DNA of 46,805 bases from Candidatus Stahliibacteriota bacterium (lineage in GTDB: Bacteria; Hydrothermota; Tepidihabitantia; B3-TA06): contig SOJW01000003.1 in assembly GCA_004375895.1 (NCBI GenBank), forward strand, positions 1 through 46,805, in the 5' to 3' direction. Both the position numbers and the translations under genes were made by a program. Shown here piece after piece: positions 8,948 to 16,142 of this stretch. Numbering within the stretch: position 1 is the first letter of the stretch; every line of letters starts with the position of its first letter. The notes under the pieces are model-generated. The model searched no databases, was not told where the DNA came from, and saw nothing but the letters and a program-made list of their open reading frames with translations.

Positions 8948-10147
8948 TTAGGCGGGACGGTCCCGGACATCCTCAAGATCCTCGGATTCTTCCACAGGTT
9001 TCTCTTTGATATTGAGTGTGCGGCCCTTCCATGTGTTCTTACCGGCAATGGTCATGACCATTGAGCGCATGGCCATGAGAACCCATAAGAAAACGATAAC
9101 CGGGTAGAGGAGCGTTAGATATAAAGGGTAGTGGAAACGCAAGTGCGTTATTCCCCACAGGATAATTGAACATCCTACGGTGACGAGGGCAAGCACCACC
9201 GAGGTTTCAGAGACGCCAACTCCGGTTATGGCTAATCCAAGCACGAGCACCGGCAAGATGAATACCGTAGTAATCCACAGCCAGACCGGTATGTATACGA
9301 GTAGATTGTTGCCGAAGGTGGCGAACAGGTTCTTGCTGAAGCCCTCGGAGACCTCCCCAAGGTTGGTATACATCCGGCAACTGATATAGTGACTTGCGTC
9401 CACTATTCTCCAACGTAACCCGTGCGCCTTGATCCTTCGCCCGAACCAGACATCATCCAGCACTTTTTGTTTTGCGGCTTCGTAACCTCCGATCTTTTCA
9501 TAAGCCTTGCGGCGAAAGAGCATGAACTGACCAACTGCGAGGCAAAAGACAGATAAGCGAGTTCTATGCGCAAAACCGACAGGCAAAAAGGAGTTGATGC
9601 CGAAGGACATAACGGGTATGGTCAACTTTTCGCCTAAAGATTTAGCTTCTTCCCTGGGCAGGGCGGTCAGGAAATCGGCTTCTTCCGCCTCAAAAGCTGC
9701 CACCGCTTCTCGCAGGGTGTTTGGATGATGACGGGTATCGGCATCGGTAAAAAGAAGCAGTTCTCCACTTGCAACCCCTACCAGCTGATGACATGCCCAG
9801 TGCTTGCCTATCCAACCCTCAGGTAAAGGCTTGCCCTTACGGATTTTCAAGCTTTTGTTCTCTTTTGTTAATCTCCCAAGCACCTCCCATGTCCTGTCCG
9901 TAGACTCGTCATCAAGGACGATCACCTCAAAGTCAGGGTAGTCCTGAGCCAGAAGCGAACGCACGCATGCAGCGATGTTTCGTTCTTCATTACGTGCAGG
10001 AACCAGAATCGAGACACGCAGGAAGCGAGAGGGCGCAGGATAGTCTCCTAATCTGCGGAAACTCCTTGTGTTGCTGAGGGCAATCAGCAATAATAGCAGG
10101 AGGAAGACGATAGTAATAACCTGAATGTTTATCCAGATATTACTCAA
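8948..10147 (-). CDS. Membrane-associated family 2 glycosyltransferase (CrtQ/HpnB-like)
   Basis: 399 residues when started at TTG 10147. That codon has AGGAGG five bases upstream and overlaps the plsY stop as TTGA. A much longer in-frame reading upstream overlaps plsY and is not credible. One N-terminal transmembrane helix (about 8-25) precedes a GT-A domain: VSILVPARNEE near 45-55, DDESTD near 79-84, a TDAD metal motif near 134-137, and the GWIGKHWACHQ segment typical of carotenoid or hopanoid-associated GT2 enzymes. Three or four C-terminal helices (about 285-375) follow. It probably glycosylates a membrane lipid from a nucleotide sugar; the acceptor is unknown. It is coupled to plsY, consistent with lipid metabolism. 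Confidence 0.87.
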   Translation of the reverse strand: MSNIWINIQVITIVFLLLLLLIALSNTRSFRRLGDYPAPSRFLRVSILVPARNEERNIAACVRSLLAQDYPDFEVIVLDDESTDRTWEVLGRLTKENKSLKIRKGKPLPEGWIGKHWACHQLVGVASGELLLFTDADTRHHPNTLREAVAAFEAEEADFLTALPREEAKSLGEKLTIPVMSFGINSFLPVGFAHRTRLSVFCLAVGQFMLFRRKAYEKIGGYEAAKQKVLDDVWFGRRIKAHGLRWRIVDASHYISCRMYTNLGEVSEGFSKNLFATFGNNLLVYIPVWLWITTVFILPVLVLGLAITGVGVSETSVVLALVTVGCSIILWGITHLRFHYPLYLTLLYPVIVFLWVLMAMRSMVMTIAGKNTWKGRTLNIKEKPVEESEDLEDVRDRPA

Positions 10148-10779
10148 GAGGCCCTCCTGAGGAGCCTTAGGATGTAAGGCCTGGGTTTGATAGCTTTCTT
10201 CAGATCGATCCGGTGCTTGTACAGGAATATCGCCATGTTGCCTGCCCATATGGCGAGCAGCGGTATCTCCATTCCTCGAACAAACAGGCCGAGGAGGAGA
10301 AGATAGCCTAGGAATGCGAGCATGCCGAGTATAACCGACCAGGAGGGATGATCGATAAGGAGATAGAAGAGCCCTATGAGGAGCCCAAGGACCACCAGTC
10401 CCTCCCAGATAGTGATAGCTGTCCATACGCCGAATGTTACCGCTATCGCCTTTCCACCTTTGAATTTCAGAAAGGGTGAGAACGCGTGTCCCAGGATGGG
10501 AGCCAGAGCAACCGGTATCAGCATCCATCCATTGATGCCGAATACCCAATGAGCCAGCCCTACCGGGACAGCGCCTTTGCATAACTCCAGGACTCCTGCG
10601 GGAAGCCCTATCTTCCAGCCGCCCGCCTTCCACGCGTTTATGGCACCGGGATTGGCATCGCCGTACTCCCTGACGTCTTTTTTGATAAGCAGTTTTCCCA
10701 TCCATACCGAAAACATCATCGAGCCGGCAGCAAATCCAACGCCGGTCCAAAGCAGAACGTGCAAAAGGTTGCTGTTCAT
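10144..10779 (-). CDS. plsY: Glycerol-3-phosphate acyltransferase PlsY-like
   Basis: 211 residues and multi-pass. PlsY motifs are visible: GSMMFSVWMGKL in place of the usual GSxPxG block, GDANPGAINAWKAGG (about 41-55), and GHAFSPFLKFKGGKAIAVTFG. The enzyme transfers the acyl group of acyl-phosphate to glycerol-3-phosphate at the inner membrane, which fits the nearby FakA/FakB pair. The ATG at 10779 has no Shine-Dalgarno. Instead, it directly follows the TAG stop of a 28-codon leaderless upstream ORF, implying translational coupling. The GDANPGA block differs from the common GSGNIGA form, so a PlsY paralogue is possible. Confidence 0.85.
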   Translation of the reverse strand: MNSNLLHVLLWTGVGFAAGSMMFSVWMGKLLIKKDVREYGDANPGAINAWKAGGWKIGLPAGVLELCKGAVPVGLAHWVFGINGWMLIPVALAPILGHAFSPFLKFKGGKAIAVTFGVWTAITIWEGLVVLGLLIGLFYLLIDHPSWSVILGMLAFLGYLLLLGLFVRGMEIPLLAIWAGNMAIFLYKHRIDLKKAIKPRPYILRLLRRAS

Positions 10780-10866
10780 CTAGCTACACCCTTTGAACAA
10801 TGCCAACCATCTCTGAAAGATGCATCCGCGTATAAATAAAGCGACCACAGATCTGCGCCCCACCAT
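10780..10866 (-). CDS. 28-codon leaderless upstream ORF coupled to plsY
   Basis: ATG at 10866 begins 6 nt after a TATGGT -10 element. The reading frame runs 28 codons and its TAG stop (10780-10782) directly abuts the plsY ATG. The predicted peptide starts MVGRRSVVALFIRG and ends LALFKGCS; it is basic and partly hydrophobic. No homologue is recognised. A role as a coupling or regulatory leader peptide is inference from geometry. Confidence 0.55.
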   Translation of the reverse strand: MVGRRSVVALFIRGCIFQRWLALFKGCS

Positions 10867-10872
10867 GAGGTT

Positions 10873-10900
10873 ACCATATCCATAATGCAAATTTTGTCAA
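10873..10900 (-). promoter_or_regulatory. Promoter of uORF-plsY-glycosyltransferase operon
   Basis: Minus strand TTGACA (10895-10900), 16-bp spacer, TATGGT (10873-10878), then 6 nt to an ATG. Confidence 0.85.
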
Positions 10901-11015
10901 CCCAAGGCAGTGCTTTTCTTTTAAGTGATGAATTTTTGGTGTCGTTTACTTTTGTTTGTTGGAGATCCCTACTTTCCAGATGGCACGGCCTGAAATGGTG
11001 AGGCAATGCGATCCC

Positions 11016-11043
11016 TTGACATCTTTCGGATTTTCCATATGAT
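11016..11043 (+). promoter_or_regulatory. Promoter of toxin-antitoxin pair (leaderless)
   Basis: TTGACA (11016-11021), 16-bp spacer, TATGAT (11038-11043), then 6 nt to the ATG at 11050. Confidence 0.85.
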
Positions 11044-11049
11044 TCTGAA

Positions 11050-11226
11050 ATGATGGAGAGAAACATTGAGATTATAACGATCCCCCTCAGCGTTTGGGAG
11101 AGCGCCGAGACCAAAGAAGACCTGGAGGACTGGCTCCTTGCCCATAACCCTGAGTTCGTCAAGCGCATGCGCAAGGCACAAAAGGAAGTCGAAGAGGGTA
11201 AGATTGTATCTTTAGACGAGTTGTGA
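11050..11226 (+). CDS. Small antitoxin-like protein upstream of RelE/ParE toxin
   Basis: 58 residues beginning MMERNIEIITIPLSVWES and ending EEGKIVSLDEL. The short acidic protein has a helical middle (EDLEDWLLAHNPEFVKRMRKAQ) and the GKIVSLDEL tail common in RelB/Phd-type antitoxins, where the C-terminus wraps the toxin. Its TGA is 6 nt before the toxin start, giving the antitoxin-toxin order of type II modules. The ATG sits 6 nt after the -10 with no Shine-Dalgarno, so the antitoxin should be translated from a leaderless mRNA. Autoregulation is expected from the family but no operator is evident. Confidence 0.8.
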   Translation: MMERNIEIITIPLSVWESAETKEDLEDWLLAHNPEFVKRMRKAQKEVEEGKIVSLDEL

Positions 11227-11232
11227 GGCACT

Positions 11233-11511
11233 TTGGCCTACCAAGTCAGGATTGCCAAAAGCGCGACCAGGGAGATTCGTTCACTTGATCCTCAAGTAAA
11301 AGAACGTATCAAAGTGAAGTTGAGGTGGTTGGGGGATAATGCTGAGAAAGTTATCCACCATCGGTTGAGTGGCCTTGTCCTGAATCAAAAGGAGGTTTTT
11401 CGCCTTAGGGTGGGCGACTGGCGGGTGTTTTATCTGCTTTCGCACGAGAATAAAGAGATTCAGGTTTTGACGGTTATTCATCGAAGCGAGGCCTACCGAA
11501 GCCTTCCTTAA
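11233..11511 (+). CDS. RelE/ParE-family toxin
   Basis: 92 residues: an N-terminal YQVRIAKSATREIRSLDPQVKERI helix pair and a C-terminal beta sheet with VFRLRVGDWRVFYLL and VLTVIHRSEAYR, the standard RelE/ParE fold order with conserved basic residues and the HRSEAYR end of RelE-type mRNases. It is likely a ribosome-dependent endoribonuclease (RelE-like) rather than a gyrase poison, but the distinction is not certain. The TTG start is preceded by GAGG with 5-nt spacing and lies 6 nt after the antitoxin stop. Confidence 0.88.
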   Translation: MAYQVRIAKSATREIRSLDPQVKERIKVKLRWLGDNAEKVIHHRLSGLVLNQKEVFRLRVGDWRVFYLLSHENKEIQVLTVIHRSEAYRSLP

Positions 11512-11527
11512 TCGTCAGGATGTTTCC

Positions 11528-11564
11528 GGGGTCCCAACCGAATGCTCTGCGTTCGGTTGGGGTA
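11528..11564. repeat. Dispersed hairpin family B, copy 1
   Basis: GGGGTCCC start, an inverted AACCGAA-TTCGGTT stem and a GGGGTA end. Other copies lie at 17207-17245 (inverted), 24082-24117, 34238-34275, 36525-36562, 41022-41058, 42210-42246 and 42329-42366. Confidence 0.82.
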
Positions 11565-11572
11565 AAGATACC

Positions 11573-11600
11573 TTGACATCCCGGTGACTCTGACAATAAT
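11573..11600 (+). promoter_or_regulatory. Promoter upstream of leader peptide and winged-helix-like gene
   Basis: TTGACA (11573-11578), 16-bp spacer, AATAAT (11595-11600). Confidence 0.75.
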
Positions 11601-11640
11601 TAACCGTCAAGACACGAAATAAACTACAAGGAGGTCGTTA

Positions 11641-11697
11641 TTGAGAAACGTGCATGTAATCGGTCAACCTGGAACCGAAACCCTAAATAATCCCTGA
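11641..11697 (+). CDS. Putative 18-codon leader peptide
   Basis: A TTG start 6 nt after a strong AAGGAGG, 18 codons (MRNVHVIGQPGTETLNNP), and a TGA 12 nt before the next gene's ATG. The strong ribosome-binding site over a tiny frame between promoter and gene suggests a leader peptide. No repeated amino acid marks a classic attenuator. Tentative. Confidence 0.4.
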   Translation: MRNVHVIGQPGTETLNNP

Positions 11698-11709
11698 ACT
11701 GGAGAGAGG

Positions 11710-12006
11710 ATGTATTCAGAAGATCTTTCAAAGGCTTTGATGGGTTTCTTTTTCGGGACCACCGTTTCATCGGCGATAATAGAGAGCCTTGCCGAGAGTC
11801 GGGCTTCTATGGGGGTGGAGGATATCCTTGCAAGCGTGCGGGACATCCGTCGCATAGAGCTGCCGCAGAGCGCTGTGGAGAGCTCGCTCACGTTGCTCGA
11901 GGAGGCGGGACTCGTCACGGAAGCGGGAGAGGGGTTTAAGCTTACCGAGCTGGGTGGAGAGCTTGCCGGAAAGCTAGCAGAGCTTCGCACGCCTCCCGGC
12001 AAGTAA
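11710..12006 (+). CDS. Small winged-helix-like protein of unknown function
   Basis: 98 residues. The C-terminal half (QSAVESSLTLLEEAGLVTEAGEGFKLTELG) has the helix-turn-helix-plus-wing spacing of winged-helix transcription regulators, with the aliphatic pattern of a recognition helix followed by a beta wing. The N-terminal part (GFFFGTTVSSAIIESLAESRASMGVEDILASV) could form dimerisation helices. GGAGAGAGG immediately precedes the ATG. It stands alone between its promoter/leader ORF and the end of the convergent methyltransferase/ATP-grasp gene. A regulatory role is inferred; I recognise no named family. Confidence 0.65.
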   Translation: MYSEDLSKALMGFFFGTTVSSAIIESLAESRASMGVEDILASVRDIRRIELPQSAVESSLTLLEEAGLVTEAGEGFKLTELGGELAGKLAELRTPPGK

Positions 12007-12068
12007 AGCCTAGGTCCCGATGGGGTGATAGCTTGGGAGGGGCAACACTGTTCTCTGGGGGAGGGACC

Positions 12069-14096
12069 TTAGTTTAGCGCGCCGTTTGTTGGTTGCAGGC
12101 CCAGTCGCTGCTCGGCTGTTTTTAGTATGGCGGCCAGCATCTCGGCGTAGGACATTCCGGCTATCTTCGCCATCTTTGCCAGATGTCCGTCCCAGCACCA
12201 GCCCGGATTGGGATTGACCTCAAGCAGCTTGGGCTTGTCCTTGACGTTGAGCCGCCAGTCGAAGCGTGCGTAGTCGCGGCACTCCAAGCGTTCGGACAGC
12301 ATGCTGCTCCACTCGATCAAGGACTTCTCTACCACCTCAGACAGCTTCGCCGGCACGGACTTGAGGTTCCAGTAAGGTGAATCAGGTATCCACTTGGCCT
12401 CGTATCCGCATATCCTGGGTAACCCTTCGGGCAGGTTGGAGTAATCTTCTTCGACGATAGGAAGCACCTGGTAGGACTCGGGCGGGTTGCCGATGATAGC
12501 CATGGTGAGGTCGGCGCCCATCAGGAACTCCTCCACCAGGACGGGCTTTTCGTAGCCAAACTTCTGGCGAATCTCGGCAACCGCGTTTAAAAGCTCCTCT
12601 ACACTATACGCCACGCTGCGCTGGGTTATGCCGAAGGAGGAGTCACCCAGATTGGGTTTGACTATCACCGGGAAGGTAAGGTCTAAATCAAAGGTGGTGT
12701 CCTCGGGTTTGATGAACAGGGCGTTGGGCACCGGAATACCCATCTCCTGCGCCACCCCTCGTACCAGTGATTTGTCGTAACAAAACGCTATGCACTGCGG
12801 GCCTGCGCCGGTATAGGGTATGCCCAACGCCTCCAGGATGGCGGGTACGTGAAGCTCCTTGCGCGCCTCGTTGTCAAAGCCCTCGTCACAGAAGTTGAGG
12901 ACGTAATCTATCTTGCCTTTGAGCCTGACCATGTCGCCCAGGAAGGTTGAGTGACTGTTGTAGCAGGTGAACTTGTATCCAGGCAGCTCCCGCAGCGCGT
13001 CCTTGAGCTGATCCAAGGTATAGATGTCGTCGTCGTCGAATATACCGAATGGCTTTAGTGAATCGGGCTTTGAAGGATCGCCCAGAACGACGGCTACGTT
13101 CCGCACAAGCTCCTTGGGTTTCTTCTTTGCCGGTGTCCACTCCTTCCTTATCTGCGCGGATACGATGATGCGGCGCTCCATCATCCCCAGGTCCTGGTTG
13201 CGCTTGGAGTCAGGGCTTATCTGGGAGTGGACGGTTATCTCGCCGAATCCGGCCTTGGCTAAGAGATCGGTTATACTCTCTTTTGTGTAAAGCCTTTCCG
13301 CGTAGAACTGATCCACGATGACCCCCTTCTCGGTGTGCGTGACCACCTCTCTTGATATCAATCGCTGCTTGTCCAGAGAAAGAGAGCGCTCCCTGCACAC
13401 GAAGTTTTTTGGATCTATCCACTCCCAGGAGCGCGGCTGGAAGTGTTTCTTCAGATAATCGCCGTCTGCGATGTCCACAAGCAGCTTGCCCCAGGGCTTG
13501 AGAACCCTTGCCACCTCTTTTAGAACCCGCAGGTCGTCTTGCGGGGTTTCAAAGTAGCCGAAGCTGTTGCCCAAAATCATAACCGCGTCAAAGCTGTCCG
13601 GCGGATAAGGGACCTTTCTTGCATCGCCCTCACGGAAACGGATGCTCAAGGACTCCTTTCTGGCCTGAGACTTGGCCCTCTGGATAAGGTAGTGAGACCG
13701 GTCCATGCCCTCCACATTGGCGAATCCCCTTCGGGTAAGCTCAAGCGAGTGCCGTCCCTGACCGCAGCAAAGGTCAAGGATCCTGTCGTCCTGGGAGATG
13801 CCGAGGATCTGAGCAAAAAGCTCAACCTCCTTGCGGGTGATCTCGGCATCGTCCACCACGTCCGCGTCGGTCTTTAGATAGATGGAGTTAAACAGGCTTC
13901 GCCACCAGTCGGGCGCTACGTGCTCCTCAAGGTTGGGAACCGGTCCCAGCGAGCGTTGCTTCCCCCCAGGCTCCTTTGGTTTAGCGGGCTGTTTATCATT
14001 GGACGCTTTGCCCTTCATCTTCTCCTCTTGACCCAAAAGGGTCGGTTGTTTCTTCGCAGGGTTCTTGCTTTCCCCTTTGGAGAACAAACCCTGCAT
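12069..14096 (-). CDS. Fusion of SAM methyltransferase and D-Ala-D-Ala-ligase-like ATP-grasp enzyme
   Basis: 675 residues in three parts. Residues 1-60 form a Lys/Pro/Gln-rich low-complexity lead. Residues about 90-320 are a class I methyltransferase (ILDLCCGQG at 106-114, EGMDRS near 128-133, DAVMILGNSFGY in the core). Residues about 330-660 are an ATP-grasp ligase resembling D-alanine-D-alanine ligase: VIVKPNLGDSSFGI (477-490) for nucleotide binding, CRDYARFDWR near 606 and LLEVNPNPGW (624-633) with the Mg-binding Glu and Asn. Such ligases join a carboxylate to an amine at the cost of ATP. The coupling of methylation and amide or ester ligation in one chain suggests a small-molecule or peptide tailoring enzyme. 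The substrate is unknown. The ATG is 7 nt after the -10 and has no Shine-Dalgarno. It diverges from a GNAT-like gene. Confidence 0.87.
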   Translation of the reverse strand: MQGLFSKGESKNPAKKQPTLLGQEEKMKGKASNDKQPAKPKEPGGKQRSLGPVPNLEEHVAPDWWRSLFNSIYLKTDADVVDDAEITRKEVELFAQILGISQDDRILDLCCGQGRHSLELTRRGFANVEGMDRSHYLIQRAKSQARKESLSIRFREGDARKVPYPPDSFDAVMILGNSFGYFETPQDDLRVLKEVARVLKPWGKLLVDIADGDYLKKHFQPRSWEWIDPKNFVCRERSLSLDKQRLISREVVTHTEKGVIVDQFYAERLYTKESITDLLAKAGFGEITVHSQISPDSKRNQDLGMMERRIIVSAQIRKEWTPAKKKPKELVRNVAVVLGDPSKPDSLKPFGIFDDDDIYTLDQLKDALRELPGYKFTCYNSHSTFLGDMVRLKGKIDYVLNFCDEGFDNEARKELHVPAILEALGIPYTGAGPQCIAFCYDKSLVRGVAQEMGIPVPNALFIKPEDTTFDLDLTFPVIVKPNLGDSSFGITQRSVAYSVEELLNAVAEIRQKFGYEKPVLVEEFLMGADLTMAIIGNPPESYQVLPIVEEDYSNLPEGLPRICGYEAKWIPDSPYWNLKSVPAKLSEVVEKSLIEWSSMLSERLECRDYARFDWRLNVKDKPKLLEVNPNPGWCWDGHLAKMAKIAGMSYAEMLAAILKTAEQRLGLQPTNGALN

Positions 14097-14103
14097 AACC
14101 TGC

Positions 14104-14131
14104 TTTATAGTCCAAAATCGGCGGATGTCAA
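14104..14131 (-). promoter_or_regulatory. Promoter of methyltransferase/ATP-grasp gene (leaderless)
   Basis: Minus strand TTGACA (14126-14131), 16-bp spacer, TATAAA (14104-14109), then 7 nt to the ATG at 14096. Confidence 0.87.
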
Positions 14132-14211
14132 GGTCTTACCAAAAAAGTACCCCGCATTAATCTTGTCTCTTGTCTGTTTCCCGTCGGTTGTAAATCCGAT
14201 GCATGGTGTGT

Positions 14212-14270
14212 CTTACGGGGTCTTACGGGGTGTTACGGGGTGTTACGGGGTGTTACGGGGTGTTACGGGG
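14212..14270 (+). repeat. Tandem 10-bp repeat abutting a promoter
   Basis: About six tandem copies of a 10-bp unit (TGTTACGGGG; the first two read TCTTACGGGG), ending exactly at the TTGACG -35 element of the divergent plus-strand promoter. The period matches one DNA helical turn. Confidence 0.92.
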
Positions 14271-14298
14271 TTGACGTTTGCCGGATTTACGGCATAAT
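14271..14298 (+). promoter_or_regulatory. Promoter of GNAT-like gene
   Basis: TTGACG (14271-14276), 16-bp spacer, CATAAT (14293-14298). A normal AAGGAGG-led leader follows. Confidence 0.75.
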
Positions 14299-14321
14299 AC
14301 GCCTTATTGTAAGGAGGCCTG

Positions 14322-15461
14322 ATGTCAGTCCAGATTCGTGAGGTTCGCACGAGGAGGGAGAGGAAACTCTTTATCTACTTCCCGGAGAAGCTTTACGAGG
14401 ATCGCTATCCGCAGTGGGTGCATCCCATCTATCAAAACGAGAAAAGTTTCTTTGACCCTGGTAAGAACGACGCGTGGAGTTTCTCCGACGTGGAGCTTTA
14501 CCTTGCATACCGTGACGGCAAGCCGGTGGGCCGCGTCATGGCGCTTATCAACCACAAGCTGAATAAGTTTCAAGACAAACGCGAGGCGCGTTTTGGGTTC
14601 TTCGATTCCGTAGACGATCAGGGAGTGGCATCTGCGCTTCTGGGTGCGGCGGAGGAGTGGGCGCGTTCAAAAGGGTGCGATCGCATCGTTGGACCGCTGG
14701 GCTTTACCGACATGGATCCGGAGGGGATGCTTGTCGAGGGATTCGAGGAACGCGCCTCTATAGCCACCTGGTGGCACCCCCCATATACCCCAGCGCTTGT
14801 TGAACGGGCAGGATACGCGAAGGAGACCGACTGGGTCACCTATCTTGTGGAGCTTAGCAACCCCTTGCCGCCGGTCTATGCCAAGATCGCAAAAAGGCTC
14901 TCTTCCCGCACGAACTACAGGTTAAAGGAGTTTGCCAAACGCAAGGAGTTCAAGCCGCTTATTGAGCCTATCTTTAAACTCATAAACGAAGCCTACCGCC
15001 ACCTCTACGGGTTCTCTCCCCTGAGCGACGAGGAGATTCAAAAGGTTGCCGCCGACTACATCCCGATTCTTGACCCTCGTTTCGTAAAGGCCGTTACCCT
15101 GGACGATCAGGTGGTTGGCTTCGCCATAGGAATCCCGGATATGACCGATGGTATACGCGCGGCTCGCGGCAGGCTTTTCCCATTTGGGATATTCAAGATC
15201 CTTGCGGCACGCCGCCGTTCCAAGCGACTGGATATGCTCCTGGGCGCAATCAAAGAGGGGCATCGCGGAAAGGGACTGGATGTGCTCATGGCCAACGCCT
15301 TGTATGTCAGCGCTCGCAAGGCGAAGATGACGCACTCGGACAGCCACCACGAGCTTGAAGACAATACCAGGGTGCGTGCGGAGATGGATAAGCTGGGCGG
15401 CAAGATTTACAAGCGCCACCGAGTATTTTACAAAGAACTTTACCCAAAGGGCACGCTGTAA
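14322..15461 (+). CDS. GNAT-like acyltransferase (YghO-type)
   Basis: 379 residues with two acetyltransferase-like halves. The N-terminal half contains LYLAYRDGKPVGRVMALINHKLN and VGPLGFTDMDPEGMLVEGF. The C-terminal half contains VVGFAIGIPD and the acyl-CoA pyrophosphate-loop sequence EGHRGKGLDVLMANAL. This arrangement is typical of the uncharacterised YghO-like GNAT family common in FCB bacteria; the acceptor is unknown. The ATG has AAGGAGG 5 nt upstream. A membrane protein gene follows 11 nt downstream in the same operon, and the methyltransferase/ATP-grasp gene is divergent. The three may belong to one pathway, which is inference from position only. Confidence 0.82.
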   Translation: MSVQIREVRTRRERKLFIYFPEKLYEDRYPQWVHPIYQNEKSFFDPGKNDAWSFSDVELYLAYRDGKPVGRVMALINHKLNKFQDKREARFGFFDSVDDQGVASALLGAAEEWARSKGCDRIVGPLGFTDMDPEGMLVEGFEERASIATWWHPPYTPALVERAGYAKETDWVTYLVELSNPLPPVYAKIAKRLSSRTNYRLKEFAKRKEFKPLIEPIFKLINEAYRHLYGFSPLSDEEIQKVAADYIPILDPRFVKAVTLDDQVVGFAIGIPDMTDGIRAARGRLFPFGIFKILAARRRSKRLDMLLGAIKEGHRGKGLDVLMANALYVSARKAKMTHSDSHHELEDNTRVRAEMDKLGGKIYKRHRVFYKELYPKGTL

Positions 15462-15472
15462 GGGAGTTATCT

Positions 15473-16072
15473 ATGGGAAGCTTTGTTTCGCTAATGTTGC
15501 TTGCGAGCTTTAGTGTGAGTGCTGTCCCGCGGGTTGATACTGGAGCTCTAATTGAGCAGGCTGTGATCGGCCTTATGGGTGCGGCGGCGGCAGGATTCCT
15601 AACCGGGGAGCTGGCATGGATTGCGGCTCCAGAGATCTCGGATACAACCGAGGAGTACCCGCTTCGCACCAAGCAACGCGCGGCGGTAGCTCTAGCCTAC
15701 AGCGTAGGCGTGCCATTCGGATCGGCCCTTGGTGTGCACGTCTCAGGGCTTGCCATGGGGAGAAAGACCCCGTTCTGGCCCAAGTGGGTAGGTGCTGAAC
15801 TGGGGGCATTGGCCGCAGGCGGGATATCGTTATTGATACTTTCCAAGACCAAGGCCGACACGACGCACTACAACCCCCACCTGGTGGATCGCCCTTTGGA
15901 GGTTCTAGCGGCTGCGCTTCCGGTTGCGGCCGGGGTCAGTGGAGCCTTCCTCGGCTCCTGGCTTGCGCATAAACTCGGCTGGGCCGGTGCGGGAGTCCCG
16001 CCTGTTCGCATAGGTCTGTATCCGGCAGGTGGCCAGTTTGCGGTCTCCTGCAAGCTCGTCTTAAGCTTCTAG
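15473..16072 (+). CDS. Exported or membrane protein of unknown function
   Basis: 199 residues. A hydrophobic N-terminus (SFVSLMLLASFSVSAV) may be a signal peptide and is followed by several Gly/Ala-rich hydrophobic stretches (about 32-48, 68-90, 107-122, 142-165), consistent with a multi-pass membrane or porin-like protein. It ends in alternating residues (FAVSCKLVLSF) with a terminal Phe, like many outer-membrane beta-strand proteins. GGGAG lies 8 nt before the ATG. It is co-transcribed with the GNAT-like gene. No family recognised. Confidence 0.65.
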   Translation: MGSFVSLMLLASFSVSAVPRVDTGALIEQAVIGLMGAAAAGFLTGELAWIAAPEISDTTEEYPLRTKQRAAVALAYSVGVPFGSALGVHVSGLAMGRKTPFWPKWVGAELGALAAGGISLLILSKTKADTTHYNPHLVDRPLEVLAAALPVAAGVSGAFLGSWLAHKLGWAGAGVPPVRIGLYPAGGQFAVSCKLVLSF

Positions 16073-16142
16073 ACCCTTTCGCTATCTCTTTAGATATTAG
16101 CCGGTTAGGGGGGTAGTTGGAAATGTGCTGTCCGGGGAGGGA

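Noticed and set aside
10148-10750. N-terminal 200-residue extension of the glycosyltransferase reading frame
   Set aside because: It overlaps plsY almost completely, has arginine/glycine-rich shadow composition, and a TTG with AGGAGG at 10147 gives a normal family start.
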